Shown: in pieces, positions 1 to 5,340 of the stretch | Layout: every line of letters begins with the position of its first letter | Position numbering within the stretch: position 1 is the first letter of the stretch | Assembly: GCA_031270615.1 (NCBI GenBank) | Contig: JAISXE010000005.1 | Span: forward strand, 1 to 6,485 | From: Spirochaetia bacterium | GTDB taxonomy: Bacteria; Spirochaetota; Spirochaetia; DTKZ01 | Direction: 5' to 3' | DNA: 6,485 bases | Notes under the pieces: model-generated | Told to the model about the DNA's origin: nothing | Database searches by the model: none | The model's input: the letters and a program-made list of their open reading frames with translations, nothing else | Made by a program: the position numbers and the translations under genes

Positions 1-62
1 CTCGCCCTGTTGCCGGGTGGGCACAGACACGCCTGATGGGCGCGCGTTTATTTCGGCGTGCG
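1..62 (-). repeat. Dispersed hairpin repeat, copy 1, downstream of tatD
   Basis: This stretch is the reverse complement of 5146-5208, with two substitutions and one single-base indel over about 62 bases. It lies 28 bases beyond the tatD stop codon and may continue past the left edge of the window. Read in the direction of tatD transcription it contains the hairpin seen in copy 2: a GC stem around a CATCA-type loop. The stem is one pair shorter here, and one A-T pair is replaced by a pair that is G-U in RNA. No protein-coding content is evident. It could be a REP-like element, an RNA 3'-end element, or a remnant of a small mobile sequence. The repeat itself is directly seen; the role is unknown. 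Confidence 0.85.
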
Positions 63-90
63 TGGCCAGTGGTTTTTCTCCGTAAGGCCG

Positions 91-864
91 CTATGGCGTG
101 ACATTGAAAAAGCGCAGGGCGTTCTGGAAAAGCGCATCGCAGACCGCCTCGAAGTCCTCCCCGCGAAGCTCCGCGACAAAGTGGGCCGTTTCCTTCAGGT
201 ACGCGGGCTTGTTGCGCTTCCCCCGGTGGCTCGCGGGAACCATGAAAGGACTCTCCGTCTCAATAAGCATCCGGTCCAGGGGCATATTCTTTGCCGTCTC
301 GTGGAGGTTGCGCGCGTTGCGGTAGGTCAGGTTGCCCGCGAAGGAAATGTACAGGTTCAGGTCCAGGGCATCCCGCGCGTAGGCCCAGTTTTCCGAATAG
401 CAATGCAGCACCCCGCCCCTGGACGGGATCTTCTCCCTTAGGATTTCCAGCACGTCCTTGCCCGCGTCGCGGTTGTGGATGATGACAGGCAGCCCCAAAT
501 GCTCGGCAATCTCAAGCTGCCGAATAAATAACTCAATCTGGCTGTCTTTATTGCCGAATTTCCTATAGTAGTCCAAACCGATTTCACCGATGGCAATTAT
601 CCGGGGGAAGGAAGCTCCCTTCTCGATCTGCTCCTCCCAGTCCCTCGGCAGATTCACCACCTCGGAAGGAGAAACGCCCACGGCATGGTACACATGGGAA
701 GCCGTCCTCAGATTTTCGTAAACCTGGAAAAAATCCCTCAGGCTGTTGCAAATACTGACAATGCAGTCCACGGATTCCTTCCTGGCCTCCTGAACAATGA
801 TAAGCTGTTCTATCGGGTCCTCGGCTATGAGGCCGATATGCGCGTGAGTATCAAACAAATGCAT
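91..864 (-). CDS. tatD: TatD-family metal-dependent hydrolase (DNase)
   Basis: The 257-residue product has the usual length for TatD-family enzymes, cytoplasmic TIM-barrel metallohydrolases with DNase activity (3'-5' exonuclease in E. coli TatD). Visible metal-site motifs are DTHAH (H7, H9), GEIGLDYY (E94), VIIH (H130), LHCY (H154) and the C-terminal ETESP followed by RGKRNKP (residues 202-219). The last motif normally reads ETD(S/A)P, so the expected metal-binding aspartate is glutamate (E204). The frame stays open to 1017, but the family N-terminus MHLFDTHAH starts at 864, with GGAAG (869-873, minus strand) four bases upstream. Its promoter is probably at 922-950. It is divergent from the wall/RicT operon. 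The family assignment is very secure; the substrate is not known from sequence. Confidence 0.95.
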   Translation of the reverse strand: MHLFDTHAHIGLIAEDPIEQLIIVQEARKESVDCIVSICNSLRDFFQVYENLRTASHVYHAVGVSPSEVVNLPRDWEEQIEKGASFPRIIAIGEIGLDYYRKFGNKDSQIELFIRQLEIAEHLGLPVIIHNRDAGKDVLEILREKIPSRGGVLHCYSENWAYARDALDLNLYISFAGNLTYRNARNLHETAKNMPLDRMLIETESPFMVPASHRGKRNKPAYLKETAHFVAELRGEDFEAVCDALFQNALRFFNVTP

Positions 865-921
865 ACTACTTCCAATTTGAAAAAATATAGTCGGCTTACG
901 CTGTTTCCTGCTATGACTCCA

Positions 922-950
922 AAGATAACACATGGAACGCAAGCCGTCAA
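922..950 (-). promoter_or_regulatory. Sigma70-type promoter for tatD
   Basis: On the minus strand, TTGACG (945-950) is followed after exactly 17 bases by TATCTT (922-927), five of six and four of six matches to the -35 and -10 consensus. Transcription would start near 915, giving a leader of about 50 bases before the tatD ATG at 864. Position and spacing fit; activity is inferred. Confidence 0.55.
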
Positions 951-954
951 TAGA

Positions 955-990
955 ATTTTCGGCAGTATTTTCGGCACTAGGATTTTCGGC
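955..990. promoter_or_regulatory. Three direct repeats of ATTTTCGGC between divergent promoters
   Basis: The 9-mer ATTTTCGGC occurs exactly three times, at 955-963, 967-975 and 982-990, with start-to-start steps of 12 and 15 bases. The array fills the gap between the two outward-facing -35 boxes (945-950 on minus, 997-1002 on plus). That is where a shared activator or repressor of both transcripts would bind. Direct repeats near a helical turn apart fit a DNA-binding protein, but no regulator gene is present in the window. A chance repeat cannot be excluded. Confidence 0.45.
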
Positions 991-996
991 GGCGGC

Positions 997-1026
997 TTGA
1001 CAAAACCCCCAAACCATGCTAATAAT
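997..1026 (+). promoter_or_regulatory. Sigma70-type promoter for the M23-bactofilin-yaaR-ricT operon
   Basis: A perfect -35 box TTGACA (997-1002) is followed after 18 bases by AATAAT (1021-1026), five of six matches to the -10 consensus. Transcription would start near 1033. The two ATG codons at 1016 and 1025 would then lie upstream of the transcript, which favours the GTG start at 1079 for the first gene and leaves a leader of about 45 bases. Confidence 0.6.
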
Positions 1027-1078
1027 GGAGCATATCGTATCTCTTCAAGAACAAACAAGGCGAAAAAAGAGGGCTGTT

Positions 1079-2110
1079 GTGCCGGCATACAGATATAAAA
1101 AATTCGAAAGAAGACTCTTCCTCAGTATTGTCTCCTTTTTTGGCCGCGGCTTTATGCTTGTCGGCCGGGCTTTGGGCGCCGCCGTCTCCCTGGGCAGGCA
1201 GCGCTTCACCGTCATGTTCATCCCCCACTCGGAACGCCGGATTTTCAACTTCCACATAAACGTCTTCTCCCTGGTCTTCGCCCTCGGCCTGGTGGCGCTC
1301 ATGGTTGTGGGCTTTTTCGCCCTTTCCACCCATTTTACCGGCACGCAGCAGCTTCTGGCGGCCCAGTCGCAGAATTGGGAGACGGCCCAGGCCAATCTGG
1401 AAACCCTGCGCGAGGAAATCGCGGAGCTGCAAAAAGCGGCAAAAACCTTCCAGGGCACCCTGAACTCAACCCTCGGCGTTGTGGGAATCAACATCCCCGA
1501 GCGGCCCCTCACCACGGGCGCGCAGGGGGACCTGTCTTCCTTCCTTGGGCTGTCGGAGGTCGAGGCGGGGCAAATCAAGGAGCTGCACGACGTGCAGACC
1601 CTCACGACCTTCCTCAACAACCTGAACGCGCCCTTGAGCGAAATCAAAAACGTCCTGGCCGCCCAGAAAGACCTCCTCGTGGATATCCCCACGCTCTGGC
1701 CGGTCAAGGGCGTCCGGGGCCGGGTAACCAGCCTCTTCGGGCCGACCCTGCATCCCTTCTCCGGGCAATGGTACATCCACAAAGGCATCGACATCGCCTT
1801 CGGCTACAATGTCCCCATCGTGGCCACGGCCAGGGGCAAAATCGTCACCATCGATTACGAGCCTATGGGCTTCGGCAATTATGTGGTGATCCGGCACAAG
1901 TACGGGTTCTACACGAAATACGCCCATCTCCAGCGGGTCATGGTCACGCGGGGGCAGGAGGTCCAGCAGGGCGAGGTTATCGGCACCATGGGAAACACCG
2001 GCCTGTCCACGGGACCCCACATCCACTATGAAGTGCGCATAGGTTCCGAGGTCGTCGATCCCGCAAAGTACCTCAACATTTCCAGCGCCGGCACCAACGT
2101 GTGGGAGTGA
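1079..2110 (+). CDS. Membrane-anchored M23 (LytM/peptidase_M23) endopeptidase
   Basis: The product is probably a periplasmic peptidoglycan endopeptidase of 343 residues. A basic cytoplasmic N-terminus (about 1-60, rich in Arg and Lys) leads to one membrane segment (about 61-83), then a helical, probably coiled-coil stretch (about 91-129) and a linker. The C-terminal LytM domain (about 213-333) keeps every zinc and catalytic residue: H234 and D238 in HKGID, H283 in YAHL, and H315/H317 in HIHYE. I chose GTG 1079 because GAGGG lies at 1069-1073, five bases upstream, and the promoter at 997-1026 overlaps the in-frame ATGs at 1016 and 1025. Those would give 364 or 361 residues and have no ribosome site. 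The bactofilin gene follows after 5 bases, a pairing known for bactofilin-guided wall enzymes. Fold and activity are well supported; the exact start is less certain. Confidence 0.93.
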   Translation: MPAYRYKKFERRLFLSIVSFFGRGFMLVGRALGAAVSLGRQRFTVMFIPHSERRIFNFHINVFSLVFALGLVALMVVGFFALSTHFTGTQQLLAAQSQNWETAQANLETLREEIAELQKAAKTFQGTLNSTLGVVGINIPERPLTTGAQGDLSSFLGLSEVEAGQIKELHDVQTLTTFLNNLNAPLSEIKNVLAAQKDLLVDIPTLWPVKGVRGRVTSLFGPTLHPFSGQWYIHKGIDIAFGYNVPIVATARGKIVTIDYEPMGFGNYVVIRHKYGFYTKYAHLQRVMVTRGQEVQQGEVIGTMGNTGLSTGPHIHYEVRIGSEVVDPAKYLNISSAGTNVWE

Positions 2111-2115
2111 CCCCC

Positions 2116-2568
2116 ATGCCCGATCCCAGAAACGAGGCCTTTGTCAATTCCCTTATCGGGGAGGGCAGCTTCTTCCAGGGCGATATCGCCATCAGCGGCC
2201 TTCTGCGCATTGACGGGGATTTCGCGGGTTCGATAAAAACCGCGGGAAAGGTTTTCGTGGGAAGGAGCGGCAGGGCCGACTGCTCCATCAGCGCGGCCTC
2301 GGTCGTGGTGGGGGGTATCATACGCGGCGCCATTACCGCCAGCGAAAAAGTCGTCATCCTCTCTTCGGCGGTAGTCATCGGCTCGATTTCAAGCCCCCAG
2401 CTTGTTGCCGAGGAAGGCGTCATCCTTGAAGGAAGCATCAGCATTTCAGGCATTCCGGCGTCCCCGGAATCCCCCCGAACCCCCGGCGCGGACAAGCGGG
2501 GCTGGCTCGGGGTAAAACTCTTCGGCCATTCCGCCGAGGCTTCTTCCCGCCAGAAAACCCAGGTATGA
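2116..2568 (+). CDS. Bactofilin (polymer-forming cytoskeletal protein)
   Basis: The product has 150 residues. The bactofilin domain spans about residues 14-112 and shows the expected regular beta-helix pattern: repeated short hydrophobic strands separated by Gly turns, with the family-type opening GDIAISGLLRIDGDFAG. A Pro/Gly/Ser-rich tail (about 113-150) is probably disordered. Bactofilins assemble into non-polar filaments without nucleotide and often recruit cell-wall enzymes at the inner membrane. The ATG at 2116 has GGAG (2104-2107) eight bases upstream, inside the end of the M23 gene. GTG codons at 2101 and 2107 are in frame but fit the ribosome site less well. The adjacent M23 protease, whose N-terminus is cytoplasmic, is the obvious candidate partner. 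The next gene starts 16 bases downstream. Confidence 0.93.
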   Translation: MPDPRNEAFVNSLIGEGSFFQGDIAISGLLRIDGDFAGSIKTAGKVFVGRSGRADCSISAASVVVGGIIRGAITASEKVVILSSAVVIGSISSPQLVAEEGVILEGSISISGIPASPESPRTPGADKRGWLGVKLFGHSAEASSRQKTQV

Positions 2569-2584
2569 GGGTGAGGGGCGCGTC

Positions 2585-3088
2585 ATGGAACGAATAGACT
2601 TCCACGGCAGTTTTTTTTCGGTTCCGGCAAAACCTTCCGGGAACAAGGCTTCCCCAAAAAAAGCAGCAAAACCCGGGCGGGGTTTTTTCGATCTTCTTGG
2701 GCCGCGCGCGGAAGAAACGGAAGAGGACGCGCAGGTCAGCGGCGCGCAGGCCGCGCAGCAGGACAGCGAAACGGGGATCGCCACGGCCCTGGACGAGGTA
2801 CACATCCACGGGGAAAAACTCAAAAAAAACGCCACGCTCAAAAACGTGGACGACTACAAACAGGCGGTGCGGCGTTTTGTCAAACTCATTCTAGCCGCCT
2901 GTTACAAACTGGAAGTCTCCGCCCAGCCGCCGTTCCGGGACGGGCAAAAAGTCTATACCCAGATCCGGGTGATCAACGTCAGGCTGGAAAAACTCGCCTC
3001 CCAAATCATGCGCGGCCAAAAAGAAGAGCTGGAAATCCTTAGGCGGGTAGACGAAATCTACGGACTTCTGGTAGATTTGCGTCAGTAA
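2585..3088 (+). CDS. yaaR: YaaR family (DUF327) protein
   Basis: The product has 167 residues. The N-terminal third (about 1-65) is low-complexity and charged, probably disordered. The C-terminal part (about 70-167) is the helical DUF327/YaaR domain, with LDEVHIHGEKL, a DDYKQAVRRFVKLI helix, the Tyr-Lys-Leu-Glu turn, VYTQIRVINVRLEKLA and the conserved ending RVDEIYGLLVDLRQ. A purine-rich site, GAGGGG, lies about seven bases before the ATG. The biochemical role of YaaR is not established. In Bacillus it lies close to holB and ricT, and here ricT follows directly after 15 bases, so a link to RicT is reasonable. The coding sequence holds a run of eight T (2611-2618), a run of eight A (2822-2829) and a terminator-like inverted repeat (2668-2688). 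Confidence 0.9.
   Translation: MERIDFHGSFFSVPAKPSGNKASPKKAAKPGRGFFDLLGPRAEETEEDAQVSGAQAAQQDSETGIATALDEVHIHGEKLKKNATLKNVDDYKQAVRRFVKLILAACYKLEVSAQPPFRDGQKVYTQIRVINVRLEKLASQIMRGQKEELEILRRVDEIYGLLVDLRQ
2668..2688 (+). other. Terminator-like inverted repeat inside yaaR
   Basis: AAAACCC (2668-2674) can pair with GGGTTTT (2680-2686) around a five-base loop, and the T run continues to 2688. The shape is that of an intrinsic terminator with an A-tract, hairpin and T-tract, but only three pairs are G-C. It lies in the low-complexity N-terminal part of yaaR. It could cause partial polarity between bactofilin and yaaR-ricT, or reflect only Lys/Gly/Phe codon composition. The pairing is seen; function is speculative. 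Confidence 0.25.
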
Positions 3089-3089
3089 C

Positions 3090-3095
3090 AAGGAG
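3090..3095 (+). promoter_or_regulatory. Ribosome binding site that selects a TTG start for ricT
   Basis: AAGGAG is a near-perfect anti-16S match. It lies eight bases before TTG 3104, fourteen before ATG 3110, and overlaps GTG 3095. The spacing points to TTG as the initiation codon, an uncommon choice that may moderate RicT output. Confidence 0.6.
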
Positions 3096-3103
3096 TGCCC
3101 ATT

Positions 3104-4021
3104 TTGGCAATGGATGAATATATAGACGAGCAGGGCGCCGACGAGCCGGCGACCCAAACCATCAAACTGGAAAAAGCCTTTATGCTGGCGAAGGTCCTGC
3201 ATTCCAGCGAAACGGAGCTCTGCGCCCCAAAAGAAGGGATGCACCTCAAGGCAGGCGATTACATCGTGCTTTCCACGCGCTACGGAAAGGACCTCGGCAG
3301 GATACTCGGCCCGGTGCACGAGTTTAACATGCGCGCCGACGAAGGGAGCGGCCAGCCGCCCCTGCGCGAGGTCGTGCGCGTAGCCAGCGCGGAAGACTTA
3401 AAAAAGTACGCGGATTTCAAAGTCAAGGAAGAGGAAGCCTTTGCCATCTGCAAACAGAAAATCTTCCAGCACGGCCTGGACATGAAGCTGGTCTCCTCCC
3501 ACTACATTTTTGACGAAACGAAAATCCTGTTTTTCTTTACCGCCGAGGCCCGCGTGGATTTCCGCGATCTGGTAAAAGATTTGGTGGCGGTTTTCAAAAT
3601 GCGCATAGAACTGCGGCAGATAGGCGTGCGGGACGAATCCCGCGTCATCGGCGGCGTCGGCGTGTGCGGCTGCGCCTACTGCTGCCACGGCATGACGGAC
3701 AAGCTCAAGCCTGTTTCCATCAAAATGGCGAAGGTGCAGAACCTGTCCCTCAACTCAATGAAGATCTCCGGCCCCTGCGGGCGACTCCTGTGCTGCCTGT
3801 CCTACGAATTTGAAACCTACAGCGAGGAAAAAAAGAAACTCCCGCCCGAAGGCTACAAAATCCCCTACGACGAATCGGTTTTCAAAATTACCGAAATCAA
3901 CATCCTGTCCCAGCGGGCAAAACTCCTCAGCGACGACGGCCGCCTTCTGGAAATCCCCACAAGCAGGATATACCACGACAAGGGAACGGGAAAATGGCGC
4001 ATCAAAGAGATTTCCGACTAA
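3104..4021 (+). CDS. ricT: RicT/YaaT-like PSP1-domain protein, probable iron-sulfur protein
   Basis: The product has 305 residues. A beta-rich N-terminal part (about 18-95) contains the ribosome-independent PSP1 core start (KAFMLAKVL, GDYIVLSTRYGKDLGRILG). An alpha/beta PSP1 region follows (about 95-180), then the Cys-rich signature. Cysteines are seen at 188, 190, 193, 194, 225, 230 and 231, flanking the near-invariant PVSIKMAKVQNLSLN. In Bacillus, RicT works with RicA and RicF in an Fe-S complex that helps RNase Y mature mRNAs; the Cys residues here could hold such a cluster. The first motif reads CGCAYCC where relatives I recall have CGRxLCC. AAGGAG (3090-3095) is eight bases before TTG 3104, the best start; GTG 3095 overlaps the ribosome site and ATG 3110 is too far. 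RicA and RicF genes are not in the window. Confidence 0.92.
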   Translation: MAMDEYIDEQGADEPATQTIKLEKAFMLAKVLHSSETELCAPKEGMHLKAGDYIVLSTRYGKDLGRILGPVHEFNMRADEGSGQPPLREVVRVASAEDLKKYADFKVKEEEAFAICKQKIFQHGLDMKLVSSHYIFDETKILFFFTAEARVDFRDLVKDLVAVFKMRIELRQIGVRDESRVIGGVGVCGCAYCCHGMTDKLKPVSIKMAKVQNLSLNSMKISGPCGRLLCCLSYEFETYSEEKKKLPPEGYKIPYDESVFKITEINILSQRAKLLSDDGRLLEIPTSRIYHDKGTGKWRIKEISD

Positions 4022-4037
4022 GCAGGCGGTTTTGACT

Positions 4038-4973
4038 ATGCGCGGCAATCGCCAAAAAAATGGTTTTTCGCGGAAAAACAAACCTCGCCTGGCTTTTCTC
4101 GCCGCTTCCCTCCTGTTCGCGCTTGCCGCCTGCGGCACTACGCCGCCGGCCTTGCCGCCGGTCCACCCCGCCGCGGCCCTGCCCCCGGACATGGACGCCT
4201 ACTTTTACCTTTCCGTCGCGGAAAACACGGAGCTGCTGCGCGGCTTTGCCGAAGCGGACGGCAATTCCACTATGGGCTCGCGCTATTTCCTTGAACACAG
4301 CCGCAGCATATACGGCGCGGTTTCAAAGACGCGGGGGGATGCGGGTTTTCTGATTGCGGCCGCGGGCGACTACTCCGTCGGCCTGGTTGAGTTCGGTATC
4401 GGCACGGACGGGGCCTGGGAGGAAACATCCGTGCTTCTTGACGGGGGCGAGGCGCGTTACTACCGCAACAAGGAAACCGGCATGGAAATCGCCATCCCCT
4501 CGCCCCAGCTCATCCTTATGGGGAGCGGCGTTGCCGAGCGCCTGGCCTGGCTGTACGCCGGAGTGTCCCCCCCCCTGGGGGAAGACACGCTCGGAGACCT
4601 CGAAAGCCACGCCGCCGGTTTTTACCTGCCCCGGGCCGGAAAAACCGGGCTGCCGCCTTTTATCCCGGCGGGTTCCCCCATCCCCTTAAAAGAGGCAACG
4701 CTTTTCGCGGACCCTTCCGGGCGGGACGGACTCTACGCGGCCTCCGGGCGGCTTTTGTTCGCGGACGGGAAAAACGCGACGGGCGCCGCCATAATGCTCC
4801 GCTTCGCTTTTTCCGGCCTCATGGCACAGCAGGGCTACAGCCTCGCCGAAATACGGCAAAGCCTGAAAGTCGCGGTCGAGGCGCGGAGCATCGTGTTTTC
4901 CGGCCTCAGCTTCCCCGAAGAAATGGCGCGGATGATGCTGTTTTCCCTCATGGCGGGGGATGGAAACAGTTGA
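4038..4973 (+). CDS. Lipoprotein of unknown function
   Basis: The product has 311 residues. The N-terminus is a clear type II signal peptide: a basic stretch with Arg and Lys (residues 1-17), a hydrophobic core (18-28) and the lipobox LAAC with the lipidated Cys at 32. The mature part starts with a Pro/Ala-rich linker (about 36-50), then an alpha/beta region starting at DMDAYFYLSVAENTELL. I recognise no catalytic motif or family; the pattern weakly recalls proteins that open with a 'PADAxxYLSV' strand. The frame is open back to 3810, but that part overlaps ricT, and the ATG at 4038 gives the complete signal peptide. A weak GGCGG site lies about nine bases upstream. It starts 16 bases after ricT and is the last gene of the operon. 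Membrane anchoring is confident; the role is unknown. Confidence 0.88.
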   Translation: MRGNRQKNGFSRKNKPRLAFLAASLLFALAACGTTPPALPPVHPAAALPPDMDAYFYLSVAENTELLRGFAEADGNSTMGSRYFLEHSRSIYGAVSKTRGDAGFLIAAAGDYSVGLVEFGIGTDGAWEETSVLLDGGEARYYRNKETGMEIAIPSPQLILMGSGVAERLAWLYAGVSPPLGEDTLGDLESHAAGFYLPRAGKTGLPPFIPAGSPIPLKEATLFADPSGRDGLYAASGRLLFADGKNATGAAIMLRFAFSGLMAQQGYSLAEIRQSLKVAVEARSIVFSGLSFPEEMARMMLFSLMAGDGNS

Positions 4974-5019
4974 CGCGGGACAAGAAACCGCTGACCCCGC
5001 AGACAGGCCCCGCGTTTTT
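4973..5019 (+). terminator. Candidate intrinsic terminator after the lipoprotein gene
   Basis: ACGCGGG (4973-4979), starting at the last base of the stop codon, can pair with CCCGCGT (5009-5015), and the T run reaches 5019. The GC-rich seven-pair stem and T-tract suit a terminator. The 29-base loop is long, which weakens the case. Confidence 0.35.
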
Positions 5020-5043
5020 GTTCCAGGCTTTGACACAGCCCCC

Positions 5044-5066
5044 TGGCTGAATAGCCACGCTTTTTT
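5044..5066 (+). terminator. Second weak terminator candidate
   Basis: TGGCT (5044-5048) pairs with AGCCA (5053-5057) around a GAAT loop, and six T residues follow at 5061-5066 after a three-base gap. The stem is short and the T-tract is displaced. It may act as a backup for the candidate at 4973-5019. Confidence 0.3.
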
Positions 5067-5145
5067 CAATCACTCGTTTTAGAGCTTATCCTTAAATAAC
5101 GCATAGCACACAAAGGCAAAAATTCACCACGGACAACACGGACCG
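5067..5145. other. Noncoding flank preceding repeat copy 2
   Basis: No gene is supported here. The stretch carries an imperfect internal direct repeat (CCACGGACA / ACACGGACC, about 5127-5144) that runs into the repeat at 5146. Copy 1 does not share this flank, so it is either a separate element or sequence present only in some copies. Confidence 0.4.
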
Positions 5146-5208
5146 CGCACGCCGAAATAAACGCACGCCCATCAGGGCGTGTCTTTGCCCACCCGGCAAC
5201 AGGGCGAG
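5146..5208 (+). repeat. Dispersed hairpin repeat, copy 2
   Basis: This is the inverted counterpart of 1-62. It contains a perfect hairpin of CACGCCC (5164-5170) and GGGCGTG (5175-5181) around an ATCA loop. A second short stem, TTGCC / GGCAA (5183-5197), follows. It lies 172 bases beyond the lipoprotein stop, and its orientation relative to that gene matches that of copy 1 relative to tatD. The flank up to 5340 has no supported gene; it holds a six-pair inverted repeat (CTGTCG / CGACAG, about 5225-5246). Function is not known; a REP-like or 3'-end RNA element is plausible. Confidence 0.85.
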
Positions 5209-5340
5209 AGGCCCAAAAACGGTTCTGTCGTATATAAAGGCGACAGGCCGACAAATCGGACAAAAACCGAACAGCCAATATAAAAGCCTGGAGCCGCCAG
5301 CGTGGCCCGCGCTTCTCTTGCTTCTTCCGCGTAACAGCGC

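Noticed and set aside
865..1017. N-terminal extension of tatD by 51 codons
   Set aside because: The extension covers both promoters and the 9-mer array, encodes no family sequence, and the family N-terminus with its ribosome site begins at 864.
1045..1794. Long minus-strand open frame (249 codons) opposite the M23 gene
   Set aside because: The translation is rich in Arg, Pro and Ser with no domain pattern, and the opposite strand carries an intact catalytic LytM domain. It is an antisense shadow in GC-rich DNA.
3810..4037. Upstream extension of the lipoprotein frame
   Set aside because: It overlaps the conserved end of ricT in another frame and would bury the signal peptide 76 residues inside the protein.
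5076..5087. GTTTTAGAGCTT, like the start of a type II-A CRISPR repeat
   Set aside because: It occurs once, the similarity stops after about 11 bases, and there are no regularly spaced repeats or cas genes in the window.
1..5208. Composite transposon bounded by inverted repeats
   Set aside because: The repeats flank housekeeping-type genes, no transposase or integrase lies between them, and they do not have the form of insertion-sequence ends. A dispersed repeat explains them better.
5225..5246. Inverted repeat CTGTCG/CGACAG near a TATATAAAG stretch, as a promoter or terminator
   Set aside because: There is no -35 match at the right spacing, no T-tract after the stem, and no gene begins downstream on the plus strand.
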